A stretch of 62,072 bases of DNA from Haliscomenobacter sp. (lineage in GTDB: Bacteria > Bacteroidota > Bacteroidia > Chitinophagales > Saprospiraceae): positions 1-62,072 of the forward strand of contig NZ_JADKCX010000060.1 in the NCBI RefSeq assembly GCF_016718685.1, read 5' to 3'. The notes beneath the pieces are model-generated. The model ran no database searches. It saw nothing but the letters and a program-made list of their open reading frames with translations, and was not told the origin of the DNA. This document shows positions 9,379-18,125 of the stretch, one piece after another; within the stretch, counting starts at the first letter, position 1; every line of letters begins with the position of its first letter. Both the position numbers and the translations under genes were made by a program.

Positions 9379-9927
9379 ATGCAAGCACCAGACGGGCAAA
9401 TGATAAAGCAGCTCCAAGAGCAGAACAAACAAGCCATTGGTGCTTTGTACGATCAGTATGGGCCTGCATTGTATGGTATCGTGCTCAAAATTGTGCGCTC
9501 GGAGATGATTGCTGAAGATGTGTTGCAAGAAGCTTTTGTGAAAATTTGGAAAAAAGGTCATTCATACAACCCTAGCAAGGGTACCCTATTTACCTGGATG
9601 CTCAACATCACCCGCAATACCGCCATTGATAAATTGAGAACTGAAGAATCGCGGAACCGGATTGCGCCGAACCAGCAGGAAGGTTTTTCCGAAATTCCAA
9701 CCGATCACATTGGATTAAACTCCCAGGTGAACAAACTGGAGGAAAAATACCGCCACGTCATCGATCTGATTTATTTTAAAGGGTATACCCAGGAGGAAGT
9801 AACGGAAGAATTAAACATTCCCTTGGGAACTGTAAAATCAAGAGTTCGTATTGCTTTACGTGAACTGCGTAAGGTTTTTTCTGTTCAGTACAGTAGCGTT
9901 TGGTGGTGCTTACTACTAATCATGTAA
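9379..9927 (+). CDS. RNA polymerase ECF sigma factor (sigma-70 family)
   Basis: The product is 182 residues. Region 2 covers about residues 20-90 (LYDQYGPALYGIVLKI, AEDVLQEAFVKIWKK, TWMLNITRNTAIDKLR). Region 4 covers about 120-170 with a helix-turn-helix (YTQEEVTEELNIPLGTVKSRVR). It resembles the SigK/SigL type of ECF factor. The anti-sigma gene begins five bases after its stop, so the pair is an operon and the sigma factor is probably held at the membrane until a signal releases it. The C-terminus ends in an odd hydrophobic tail (WWCLLLIM). Confidence 0.92.
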   Translation: MQAPDGQMIKQLQEQNKQAIGALYDQYGPALYGIVLKIVRSEMIAEDVLQEAFVKIWKKGHSYNPSKGTLFTWMLNITRNTAIDKLRTEESRNRIAPNQQEGFSEIPTDHIGLNSQVNKLEEKYRHVIDLIYFKGYTQEEVTEELNIPLGTVKSRVRIALRELRKVFSVQYSSVWWCLLLIM

Positions 9928-9931
9928 TACT

Positions 9932-10672
9932 ATGGATAAAGAGACGTTTTTGGCATCTGGTTTATTGGAACAACACGTTTTGGGGCTTACTGATCCTAAC
10001 GAAGAGGAGGTAGTAGCCCAATACCTGGAAAGGTACCCCGAACTGCGTGAAGAAGTAGAAGACATGCGTAAGGCCATTGAGCAGTATGCACTACAACATG
10101 CCATTCCACCTCCTCCAGGTATTAAAGGTAAATTATTGCAAGAAATTGATCAAAAGAGTGCGCCCCCTTCCAGCCAAACCGCGGCCACTCATGGCAGGGT
10201 CACCTGGCTAAATATCGGTGTCATTGGTGCCTTGGCACTACTCTGTGGACTCACTGCCCTGCGCATGCGCAGCCTGCAAGCCGAAAACCATACCCTGCAA
10301 GGACAACTCATTACTTGCGAAAGCCGCGAAAAAATCATTGCATTCCTCAGAGATCCACAGACCACGCCAGTTATGTTGGAAGGTACCGCCAATGCGCCAC
10401 AGGCTGCTGCATTGGTGTATTGGAATGAGGCTAAACATGAGGCAATGATCAATCCTTTTAGTTTGAAGCCATTGAGTTCCAAAGAACAATACCAAATCTG
10501 GGCTGATGTAGATGGCAAAATGCTCAGCGTTGGCCTGATCAGCGAAAATTTGGAGAAATACCAGGAATTGAAATACTTACCCAATGCCACTAGCCTCAAC
10601 ATCACCATCGAACCGCAAGGAGGGAGTGCAGAACCTACGGTGAGTAGACTCGTTGCCAATCATTCCATTTAA
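9932..10672 (+). CDS. Anti-sigma factor (RskA-type, single membrane segment)
   Basis: The protein is 246 residues. The N-terminal 75 residues form an anti-sigma zinc-finger-like/RskA helical domain (LLEQHVLGLTDPNEEEVV, RYPELREEVEDMRKAIE). One membrane segment near residue 90 (WLNIGVIGALALLCGLTAL) is followed by a coiled-coil start and a periplasmic anti-sigma-K C-terminal domain (VYWNEAKHEAMINPFSLKPL, YQIWADVDGKMLSVGLI, NITIEPQGGS). It should bind the sigma factor encoded immediately upstream. The metal-binding H-x3-C-x2-C motif is not seen. Confidence 0.88.
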   Translation: MDKETFLASGLLEQHVLGLTDPNEEEVVAQYLERYPELREEVEDMRKAIEQYALQHAIPPPPGIKGKLLQEIDQKSAPPSSQTAATHGRVTWLNIGVIGALALLCGLTALRMRSLQAENHTLQGQLITCESREKIIAFLRDPQTTPVMLEGTANAPQAAALVYWNEAKHEAMINPFSLKPLSSKEQYQIWADVDGKMLSVGLISENLEKYQELKYLPNATSLNITIEPQGGSAEPTVSRLVANHSI

Positions 10673-10676
10673 TAAA

Positions 10677-10750
10677 GTTTTGCGTTTTGCGTTTTGGGTT
10701 GTAGGTTGTGTATGAATAGTCAACTATCCCCAAAACGCAAAACCCAAACC
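10677..10750. repeat. Intergenic inverted repeat, GTTTTGCG words
   Basis: The left arm is three near-copies of GTTTTGCG ending GTTTTGGGTTG. The right arm is CCCCAAAACGCAAAACCC. It begins five bases after the anti-sigma stop and ends four bases before the next start, so it occupies the whole spacer. Confidence 0.75.
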
Positions 10751-10754
10751 TGTC

Positions 10755-12674
10755 ATGACCGATCTTCTTCCTCAAATTGATGATATCCGCAGCTTGGAGC
10801 ACAAGCTACAGCAGCAAAAAGCGCCCCATCAACGTTTGATTTTGTTGGATCGGCTATTGGCGTACTATACCTATACCAATCCCCAACGAGCCAAGGTACT
10901 GCTGGCCGAGCAAAGCGCCCTCATCAGGACACACCCCAATGCCGATGTTGAGCTCAACTTTCACCTTTATTCGGCCATTGTTGAAAATCAATTGTACAAC
11001 TATTCCAGTTCTTTGAATCATTTCACTGAATTACTCGGTTTGGTTGAAGAGTGTGGAGACGTAAAACAACAAGCCGAAGTATACATTGATTTTGCGGGTA
11101 CCTGCATCAACATGCAGGACATGGATCAAGCCCTGTTTTTTCTGGACAAAGCAGGTAAACTCCTGCGCGCCTTTCCCGACGAGCGCCTACGGGCCCGGCA
11201 TACCGCCCGGGAAGGTTTTGTTCAGTTGCATTTTGCCAACTATTCCCGAGCCATTGAACTGTTGATCGAAGCAGACAAACAAATCACCGAATTTGGCAGC
11301 TACATCAACCTCAAGGATTACCACTTTTTAATTCTGATTCACACCGGTTTGGGCACCATTTATGAACGCAATGACGATCAGGAAAAAAGTGTCGAAGCCT
11401 ACCTGAAAGCGGTAGAAATGGCCGAAGCAATGGACATGCGCAGCCGTCTTTCCTGGAACTACCTCAATGTGGGCAATGGTTTTATGGCCCTCAACAACCT
11501 CGAAAGTGCCGAATATTATTTCCTCAAAGCCATTGAAACCCACGAAGACGTCAATCCCTACGCCAAAGCCAGCGCCCTGGCCAATGTAGGGTATTGCCAA
11601 TTACAGCACAAAAACTACGAAAACGCCCTCAAGCTTTTCAAAAAAGCCGAGGCCCAATTCAAAGGCATGTCAGCGGATGCCCTGGAGAATTTTGCCCTGA
11701 TTGAGTCCTGGAGAGGCTTGGCTTATGGTGCATTAGGCAAGACGGTGCAAGCCGAAAAACATTTCACCAAGGCCTTGTTGTTTGCCGAAGAAGCCTCTGA
11801 TTACAAACGTTTGTCCAGCATTTACAAAGACATGGCGGGCTTTTTTGCCCATTTGGGCATGTATGCCAAAGCCTATGAGCACCTGTTGGAACACAGCAAA
11901 AACGCCGAACTGTACCAACAGGATGTAAATGAGCGCAAACGTATGGAGTTGGAAGTAAAATACGAAGCTGAAAAACAGCACAAGGAAGCTGAGTTGCTGC
12001 GCCTTCAAGCGGCAAAATTGCAACTCAAGGCCTTGAGGGCACAAATGAATCCCCATTTTTTGTTCAATGCCCTCAATTCCATCCAAAACTACATCACCTC
12101 CAACGAGAGTACCAATGCCGCGAAATACCTGGCTCGCTTTGCCAAATTGATGCGCCAAAGCCTGGAATACTCCGATCTGGAAGTCGTGTCTTTGGAAAAA
12201 GAGATCGCTTTCCTCAGCGACTATTTATACATCAACGAAAAATTGCGCTTTGAAGACCGCCTGAGTTACACCATCTCTGTGGACGACGAAATTGAAGAAG
12301 ACATCACCGGCGTACCCACCATGATTGTACAACCTTACGTTGAAAATGCCATTGAACATGGCTTGCGCAACAAGGAGTCGGGAAAGATAAAAGTGGAATT
12401 TTCACTACACAACGAAGACACCATTCTTTGTGTGGTAGAAGATGATGGCATTGGTCGCGAAAAAGCCCGCCTAATGCACCTCAACGATGGTCGGTATACC
12501 AACCACCGTTCACGGGGCACCGCGATCACCGAGCAGCGCCTGCAATTGTTGTACAATTCCCGTGAAAAAAAGGTCTATGTTTTAACGATTGATCTGAAAG
12601 ATGAAAAAACAGGAGAAGCGCTAGGCACCAGGGTCGAGATTAAGATACCGATTATTGATATACATATGCGGTAG
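10755..12674 (+). CDS. Tetratricopeptide-repeat sensor histidine kinase, LytS/YehU (His_kinase) type
   Basis: The protein is 639 residues. Residues about 1-390 are eight or so TPR helices pairs (for example NYLNVGNGFMALNNLESAEYYFLKAIETH, positions about 230-260). A charged coiled coil follows (about 390-425). The His_kinase domain begins near residue 427 with RAQMNPHFLFNALNSIQNYI; the phosphorylated histidine is in NPHFLFN. The ATP-binding domain has YVENAIEHGLRN (N box) and VVEDDGIGREKA (G1 box). No membrane segment or signal peptide is visible, so it is probably cytoplasmic. The usual LytTR response regulator is not adjacent; the next gene is convergent. Confidence 0.9.
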   Translation: MTDLLPQIDDIRSLEHKLQQQKAPHQRLILLDRLLAYYTYTNPQRAKVLLAEQSALIRTHPNADVELNFHLYSAIVENQLYNYSSSLNHFTELLGLVEECGDVKQQAEVYIDFAGTCINMQDMDQALFFLDKAGKLLRAFPDERLRARHTAREGFVQLHFANYSRAIELLIEADKQITEFGSYINLKDYHFLILIHTGLGTIYERNDDQEKSVEAYLKAVEMAEAMDMRSRLSWNYLNVGNGFMALNNLESAEYYFLKAIETHEDVNPYAKASALANVGYCQLQHKNYENALKLFKKAEAQFKGMSADALENFALIESWRGLAYGALGKTVQAEKHFTKALLFAEEASDYKRLSSIYKDMAGFFAHLGMYAKAYEHLLEHSKNAELYQQDVNERKRMELEVKYEAEKQHKEAELLRLQAAKLQLKALRAQMNPHFLFNALNSIQNYITSNESTNAAKYLARFAKLMRQSLEYSDLEVVSLEKEIAFLSDYLYINEKLRFEDRLSYTISVDDEIEEDITGVPTMIVQPYVENAIEHGLRNKESGKIKVEFSLHNEDTILCVVEDDGIGREKARLMHLNDGRYTNHRSRGTAITEQRLQLLYNSREKKVYVLTIDLKDEKTGEALGTRVEIKIPIIDIHMR

Positions 12675-12768
12675 AGGGTTCGAGGGTTCGGGGGTTCGAG
12701 GGTTGCTTACAACTTGTAGGTAACCTTCGAACCCTCGAACCCTCGAACCTTCGAACCCCCGAACCCTC
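12675..12768. repeat. Intergenic inverted repeat, GGGTTCGA words
   Basis: The left arm has GAGGGTTCGAGGGTTCGGGG then GTTCGAGGGTT. The right arm has AACCTTCGAACCCTCGAACC and further CTCGAACCTTCGAACC and CCCGAACCCTC. It starts at the histidine kinase stop (TAG) and runs into the stop of the convergent lipoprotein gene, filling the spacer. Confidence 0.8.
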
Positions 12769-13255
12769 ACTCATTCTTCGGTAAAGCTTCCATCTTTTTC
12801 GTCACCTCGATCAGCGAATCCCGTTCGTAACGTGCTTCAAAAAACAGCTTCCCATCCTCGGCCCATTTGCGCATAGGCCCATGCATCTTGCCGTCTTTAA
12901 AGGTCACGACAAACTGAGGATCTCCGTTCGGGTAAAAAATAGTATCCCCACCTTGTTTTTTGCCATTTTGGTAGTATTGCACTTCCTTGAGTTTCCCATC
13001 GGGATAAAACAATTGGGTACGCCCGGATTGTACTCCTTTTACAAAAATACGTTTGACTTGAAGGGCTCCGGTGCCGGGGTAATATTCCGTCATTTCTCCT
13101 TCAATCAGGCTATCGACCAAGGTATACCGCCGCTTCAGGCTTCCATCGGGATGATTAAGCACCACCTCTTTGGGCGCAGATGGATTGTTACAGGCATTGA
13201 GCAGCAGCAAAAACAGTCCTGCCAAACTGGATATGATTGTTCGCTGAAAGTTCAT
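12767..13255 (-). CDS. YwqK-like (MORN-variant repeat) lipoprotein
   Basis: The protein is 162 residues. A lipoprotein signal (hydrophobic stretch, LLNAC lipobox at about residue 22) is followed by four or five short beta-hairpin repeats with the pattern YYPxGxLxxxxxYxxGKKxG, as in the YwqK antitoxin/MORN_2 family. Examples are LFYPDGKLKEVQYYQNGKKQ and IFYPNGDPQFVVTFKDGKMH. Despite the family name there is no neighbouring toxin, so I do not infer a toxin-antitoxin role. It likely sits on the periplasmic side or outer membrane. Function unknown. Confidence 0.82.
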   Translation of the reverse strand: MNFQRTIISSLAGLFLLLLNACNNPSAPKEVVLNHPDGSLKRRYTLVDSLIEGEMTEYYPGTGALQVKRIFVKGVQSGRTQLFYPDGKLKEVQYYQNGKKQGGDTIFYPNGDPQFVVTFKDGKMHGPMRKWAEDGKLFFEARYERDSLIEVTKKMEALPKNE

Positions 13256-13300
13256 GTTATCATGAATTTGGGGGAAACTTTGATCCCCGCTGTTTTAAAC

Positions 13301-13361
13301 AAAAAAGACTCCTGGTGCAGGCGGTGTGGCGGAGCACAACCAAAAGCCTACACCAGGAGCC
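13301..13361 (-). terminator. Rho-independent terminator of the haloperoxidase-like gene
   Basis: Arms GACTCCTGGTGCAGGC (13307-13322) and GCCTACACCAGGAGCC (13346-13361) form a 16-base stem with two mismatches. On the minus strand the stem is followed by TTTTTTG, as expected for termination after the gene ending at 13393. Confidence 0.8.
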
Positions 13362-13392
13362 TTATTCATCTTTTTTCTAATGTCCTATAGAA

Positions 13393-14784
13393 TTATTTAT
13401 CCCAAGGCAATCTGTTCACTTTGCGGGCTACACGGTAGCCCAAGTTTACCCCTTGCTCGGAATCCATCCGGAAGTGTACACCCAGTGGTACCCGAGACCA
13501 GGCATTTTCCTCAGCCATTTCGTAGAAAGAGCCAAAAGAACGTGGGCGGCCTTCAAAGTCCTGGCGGTTTTCATGGCAACGGTCGGTCATGGCGTAGTCG
13601 TAGCCAAAGATACTCGCCAAAGCCTCGGCACCAGCAGCACCCATGGTCGAGTGGCCTGAAGGATAGGCAGGAAATGGAGGGCTGAAACCTTTATCGGTAT
13701 TCAATGGATTGTCCAGTACGGGTTCCCAGTTTGGGTCGATGATCCGCTTGATGTAAGATTCAGGGCGCTCTACGTTGTAGTAGTATTTGGAGTGCCAGCA
13801 AGCTACCGCTGCGTCGTTGAGGGCCATCCCTACTTTAGCATCACACAACAGGGCCGTTTCAAGGTCGGTATCTTCATTTTCATAAACCTGATTGGCAATA
13901 GCCGTCCAACGTGGACCAGGGCTAAAAGTCAGGTTAACCAGGTCATCGCTCCAGTACTCGGCAATCCAGATATTTTCATAAGGTGCATTTACCGTTTGTG
14001 CCACTACTTCCATGGCCTGGTTGAAAAACGGAGAAGAAGTTGACTCGCTGTAGGCCAATGGTGGAGGGCAAAGTTTGTCACTTTCACTAATCGCAAAGGT
14101 ACGGGCACGGCCCCAGAATGGAAACATCGGCTGGGTGGGTCCAGGTACAGTTGGGCGCCAGTGGCCAGGCTTATTGGCGTAATCTGCCCAGTTGTAGCCT
14201 TTGAATGGATCCAGGTAAGCATCGTGTCCTACAGCATCCGTTGCTGACCATTCCCACATGGCATCCGCCACCGCTTGCCCATGTGCAACCGAACGTTTGA
14301 TTACGTCCTCGGTGCTTTGGGTACGGTACTTGCTGCCCAGGTTCGTTTCCAGCGTGTTGATTTTTTCGTACAGTGCAGGGCTGGCAGAGCGGAAGAAGCG
14401 GCGCATCAGGTTAGCACGCAGCGTGTTTACAACCGTTGGCCAGTGGTATTCCGCTGAAGCGTCGGCAACCGGAAGCTTCAGGCCAGGATACAGTGAAGCA
14501 ACTGACTTGTGGTCTTCCATGCCCGTTACGCAAGCTTCATAAGAAGCCAAACCAATGTAAGCCAAAGCACGTGGTGCTGGCCCAGGACGATATCCCGCGG
14601 CATAGCGCTCCAGTTCCAGGAAAACGTTGTTCCATGCAGAAGCGACCTCGTGATCATAATCCGCTACGGTAACTTTGTCCAGTTCCAGGATCTTGTCGTC
14701 GTCGTCATTATCGCAGGCACTGAACACGATGCCCATCAACAAAAGGATGGGAAAAATTTTTTTGAAAGAGTTTAAAATACCCAT
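13393..14784 (-). CDS. Vanadium-dependent haloperoxidase / PAP2-superfamily phosphatase lipoprotein
   Basis: The protein is 463 residues with a lipoprotein signal (lipobox VFSAC near residue 24). It carries all three motifs of the PAP2/vanadium-haloperoxidase site: K-x6-RP in KYYYNVERP (about residues 335-343), PSGH in AYPSGHSTMGAAGA (about 375), and SR-x5-H-x3-D in SRVPLGVHFRMD (about 433). These bind phosphate or vanadate. The size and all-alpha character fit the bacterial vanadium haloperoxidase family. Whether it oxidises halides or is a phosphatase cannot be settled by these motifs alone. It is monocistronic, with a terminator downstream and a long gene-free region upstream. Confidence 0.87.
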   Translation of the reverse strand: MGILNSFKKIFPILLLMGIVFSACDNDDDDKILELDKVTVADYDHEVASAWNNVFLELERYAAGYRPGPAPRALAYIGLASYEACVTGMEDHKSVASLYPGLKLPVADASAEYHWPTVVNTLRANLMRRFFRSASPALYEKINTLETNLGSKYRTQSTEDVIKRSVAHGQAVADAMWEWSATDAVGHDAYLDPFKGYNWADYANKPGHWRPTVPGPTQPMFPFWGRARTFAISESDKLCPPPLAYSESTSSPFFNQAMEVVAQTVNAPYENIWIAEYWSDDLVNLTFSPGPRWTAIANQVYENEDTDLETALLCDAKVGMALNDAAVACWHSKYYYNVERPESYIKRIIDPNWEPVLDNPLNTDKGFSPPFPAYPSGHSTMGAAGAEALASIFGYDYAMTDRCHENRQDFEGRPRSFGSFYEMAEENAWSRVPLGVHFRMDSEQGVNLGYRVARKVNRLPWDK

Positions 14785-15466
14785 GGTTTAAAAAATTTGG
14801 TGTTAATGATGTTATGAGATTAAAAATTAGAGTATAAGATTGCCCTTTTGGTATTGGTCAATTGCCAATCCAATGCATGTAACAGACATAGCTTTTCAGT
14901 GGGAATACCTAATGGTTTCCCTAAACAGCCTCCTGTACAAGTTAAATCTTTGTTTGGTGTTGTAGATTTCTCGGCGTCCTGAATGGTCTATGGTCAAAAA
15001 AGTAAAATGAGGAATTAACCCGGGTTTAGTCCATTCAACGTATAATGGTTTTGAGACACTAAACCAGCTAATTACTTATCTGGAATGTAGTGAAACAACA
15101 TTGATTCAATGTGGATGACGTTTGGATTTAACCAAACATATGTAGTATGTAGATGAGCCTATATAATCAATTGTACTCTAGAAGATAGCACAACTCTCGA
15201 TCAGTCTAAAAAAGTAAAAAATATACTTGTCCGTTGCAAGACAATTAATACGACACAAAAATACATGAAAAAAAACTAATGTCAAGACTTAAGGCAAAAA
15301 AAAATGTAATTTTTTTCACCATGAAGGCAAGGGTTTACTTATAAGAAAGATAGCTTTACTTTTACGAAATGATTTTTATCAATTTACCATAACGTAACCA
15401 TTCCTTAACCTGTAGTTGACACCTTGCGGGTATATTACACTTTGCTTATTTACAGCACAGTGTATC
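14785..15466. other. 682-base AT-rich gene-free region between the haloperoxidase-like gene and pstS
   Basis: This region separates divergent genes. I see no coding frame of plausible composition, no tRNA and no strong hairpin. It is rich in A and T tracts and presumably carries the promoters of both genes. A PhoB-type box could be sought here because pstS follows, but I do not see one that I can defend. Confidence 0.6.
15416..15444 (+). promoter_or_regulatory. Candidate pstS promoter
   Basis: TTGAC (15416-15420) and TACACTTTG (15436-15444) resemble the Bacteroidota -33 TTTG and -7 TAnnTTTG elements, but the -7 has an extra base. The implied transcription start is about 15 bases before the ATG at 15467. 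Confidence 0.3.
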
Positions 15467-16393
15467 ATGAGAAAGCATTCACATTTGTTCATTGTCTTTT
15501 TTTTCGGCTTGTATCTTTGGTCATGCACCCATCAGCATGGTCAGGTCGAAAACCTCATAATTAAAGGTTCCGATACCGAAGTGAATTTAGCGCTTGCTTT
15601 AGCCGAAACCTACATGATGGAAGACCTTAGCATTTCTATCAGCGTAAGCGGAGGAGGCTCTGGTGCGGGGATCGCTGCACTGATCAATGGAAAAACCAAT
15701 ATAGCCAACGCTTCCCGACCGATGAAAGCTGAGGAACTTCTCTTGGCACAGGAACGAGGGGTAAATCCATTGTCAACCGTACTGGGCATGGATGCCATTG
15801 CGATTGTTGTACACCCCCAATGCCCGATAAAAGAACTTTCCAAACAGAACCTGGGGGACATTTACCGGGGAAAGATCCACAACTGGAAACAATTGGGTGG
15901 ACCCGACCAGGAAATATCCCTCTACGGCCGACAAAGCAACTCGGGCACTTTTGTTTATTTTCGCGACAGCATCCTCCAGGCCGAATACTCCCCCAAAGTC
16001 AAACAAATGAATGGCACTGCGCAAATTGTGGAGGCCATCAAAACCGACGCCAGCGGCATCGGTTACGTTGGAGTAGGTTATATTTTGGAAAAAAATGGCA
16101 ATGCCGCCAAAGGAATAAAGGTTTTGGCCATTAAATCAACCGACCACACGCTCGCTTATTCCCCCGCTCTTTTGGAAAACATCCAACAAGGTAATTATCC
16201 GATCATCCGGCCTTTGTTTCAGTATACCGATGGAAAACCCAAAGGTAAACTACTACAGTTTTTGCGCTATTGCCTCAGCGAGGAAGGGCAGGCATTGGTG
16301 CAACAAAATGGCTATTTCCCGGTGTCAAAAATGTATCAGGAACAAAATGAATTGGCCTTAAACACAACCTATGCAAAGTCGTCGCTTCATTGA
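15467..16393 (+). CDS. pstS: Phosphate ABC transporter substrate-binding protein PstS
   Basis: The start at 15467 (MRKHSHLFIVFFF) gives a lipoprotein signal with lipobox LWSC; an in-frame start 51 bases upstream would bury the signal. The 308-residue protein has PstS-like phosphate-binding segments: IIKGSDTEVNLALALAE, SVSGGGSGAGIAALINGKT, ANASRPMKAEE and GRQSNSGTFVYFRD (Ser-Gly-Thr phosphate contacts). It delivers phosphate to the PstCA permease. Its last 23 bases overlap the pstC start, so the genes are translationally coupled in a pstSCAB operon. Confidence 0.92.
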   Translation: MRKHSHLFIVFFFGLYLWSCTHQHGQVENLIIKGSDTEVNLALALAETYMMEDLSISISVSGGGSGAGIAALINGKTNIANASRPMKAEELLLAQERGVNPLSTVLGMDAIAIVVHPQCPIKELSKQNLGDIYRGKIHNWKQLGGPDQEISLYGRQSNSGTFVYFRDSILQAEYSPKVKQMNGTAQIVEAIKTDASGIGYVGVGYILEKNGNAAKGIKVLAIKSTDHTLAYSPALLENIQQGNYPIIRPLFQYTDGKPKGKLLQFLRYCLSEEGQALVQQNGYFPVSKMYQEQNELALNTTYAKSSLH

Positions 16394-17252
16394 TCGAGCC
16401 ATCAAACAGCTGTTTTTCCTCGCGGCTACCTTGTCGGTCTTAGTTCTGTTGGGCATCTTTGGCATGTTGCTGATGAATGGAATCAAAGCTTTTGAGCACA
16501 TCAGTCTCACTGAATTCTTTTTTAGCAGCAATTGGAATCCCGCCGCTTACGGCAAGCCAAGTTATGGCATTGTAGCGATGCTTTTCAGCACATTTTTGGT
16601 CACGTTTGGCGCAATGTGCATCGCAGTTCCATTGGGCATCGGTGCAGCGGCATACCTGGCGCAAGTGGCCCAAGCAAAAACGCGCCTGGTGCTCAAGCCA
16701 ATTATTGAGTTATTGGCTGCCATTCCATCGGTGGTGGTGGGTTTCATCGGCATCGTGATGGTGGGGCCCTTCATTGCCAAAGTATTTGGTTTGAGCAATG
16801 GCCTGACCGCTTTAAACGGATCGATATTACTCGCCGTAATGTCTTTACCCACCATTATTACGGTAGCGGAAGACGCCATCCGCTCAGTACCCAACAGTTT
16901 TAAAGAAGGATCTTACGCTTTGGGTGCCAATCAGTGGACTACGCTCACGAAAGTCATTCTACCCGCCTCTTACTCGGGGATTATTGCCGCCATCATTCTG
17001 GGCATGGGCCGCGCGATTGGCGAAACCATGACGGTACTCATGGCCACGGGTAATGCTCTGGCCATGCCACATGGTTTTTTTGATCCGGTGCGCACCATGA
17101 CCGCCACCATCGCGATTGAACTGGGCGAAGTGCCTTATGGTACTACCCATTATTATAGCTTATTTGCGGTAGGTGCTTTGCTTTTTTTGATCAGTTTGGG
17201 CATCAACCTGATTGCGGAAAATATCGCAGCGAAGTATCGGTATAAAGCATAA
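16371..17252 (+). CDS. pstC: Phosphate ABC transporter permease PstC
   Basis: The protein is 293 residues with six membrane segments. The inner-membrane permease signature is clear: EGSYALGANQWTTLTKVILP (EAA loop contacting PstB) and the family segments PSVVVGFIG and GRAIGETMTVLMATGNA. With PstA it forms the phosphate channel. The gene overlaps pstS by 23 bases and precedes pstA by 14 bases. Confidence 0.95.
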   Translation: MQSRRFIDRAIKQLFFLAATLSVLVLLGIFGMLLMNGIKAFEHISLTEFFFSSNWNPAAYGKPSYGIVAMLFSTFLVTFGAMCIAVPLGIGAAAYLAQVAQAKTRLVLKPIIELLAAIPSVVVGFIGIVMVGPFIAKVFGLSNGLTALNGSILLAVMSLPTIITVAEDAIRSVPNSFKEGSYALGANQWTTLTKVILPASYSGIIAAIILGMGRAIGETMTVLMATGNALAMPHGFFDPVRTMTATIAIELGEVPYGTTHYYSLFAVGALLFLISLGINLIAENIAAKYRYKA

Positions 17253-17266
17253 TTGATATTTGTCCT

Positions 17267-18125
17267 ATGAAACAAAGCCTCCTCCAAGAACAAATCGGAC
17301 TCTATACGCTACGTTTTTTTGTCCTCCTGGTCTTGTTTTTTCTCGGCCTCATCCTCTGGGAGGTTTTTTCCAAAGGAGGCAGTGCCATTGGGCTAGATTT
17401 TATTTTCGACTACCCGCGCAAGGGAATGACCCTGGGGAATTTTTCCCACCATCATAGGCACCATTTTTGTCACTTTAGTGACCACGGTTTTTGCCATTCC
17501 ACTGGGGATTTGTACGGCCATTTATCTGAGTGAGTATGCCAACAACAATTGGATAAATCGCCTGATGCGAGCCTCGATCCGCAATTTGGCTGGAGTGCCT
17601 TCCATTATTTATGGCCTGTTTGGTGTAGCCGTATTTGTACAAGGCATGGGTTTGGGTTCCTCGGTATTGTCATCGGGGCTTACCCTGGGTTTGCTCACGC
17701 TGCCCTACATCATCACCACCACCGAAGAAGCCCTCAAAAATGTGCCCCACTCCTATCGCGAAGGAGCTTTGGCACTGGGCGCGACCAAATGGGAAGCCAT
17801 TTGGAGCAATGTTTTGCCCAGTGCGGTACCGGGCATCGTGACCGGGTCTATTTTGGGGCTGTCCAGAGCGGCAGGTGAAACCGCCCCCATCTTGTTCACT
17901 GGAGTAGCATTTTACTTGCGCTACCTGCCCAGTAGCATTCACGACTCTTTTATGGCCATGCCTTATCACCTCTATATTTTATCCACGCAGCACCATGCCA
18001 TTGAGGAGGTTCGTCCCCTGGCTTACGGGACGGCATTGGTGCTTTTGAGCCTGGTGTTTGTGCTCAATATCCTTGCGTTCATCATTCGGTATCGCTACCG
18101 AAGTTTTAATCAAGCCCGTGTATGA
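17267..18125 (+). CDS. pstA: Phosphate ABC transporter permease PstA, frameshift near 17433-17446
   Basis: The N-terminal part begins MKQSLLQEQIGLYTLRFF with one membrane segment and reaches PRKGMTLG. The frame then shifts at a G4 run, after which IFPTIIGTIFVTLVTTVF, PLGICTAIYLSEYA, AGVPSIIYGLFG, the EAA loop EGALALGATKWEAIWSNVLP and GLSRAAGETAPILFTG continue to the stop. The repaired length is about 286 residues, normal for PstA. One extra or two missing G explain the break, so the gene is probably intact. It overlaps pstB by four bases (GTATGA). Confidence 0.92.

Noticed and set aside
12767..13255. Toxin-antitoxin system suggested by the YwqK family name
   Set aside because: The protein is an exported lipoprotein with MORN-like repeats and no neighbouring toxin gene, so the name is not evidence.
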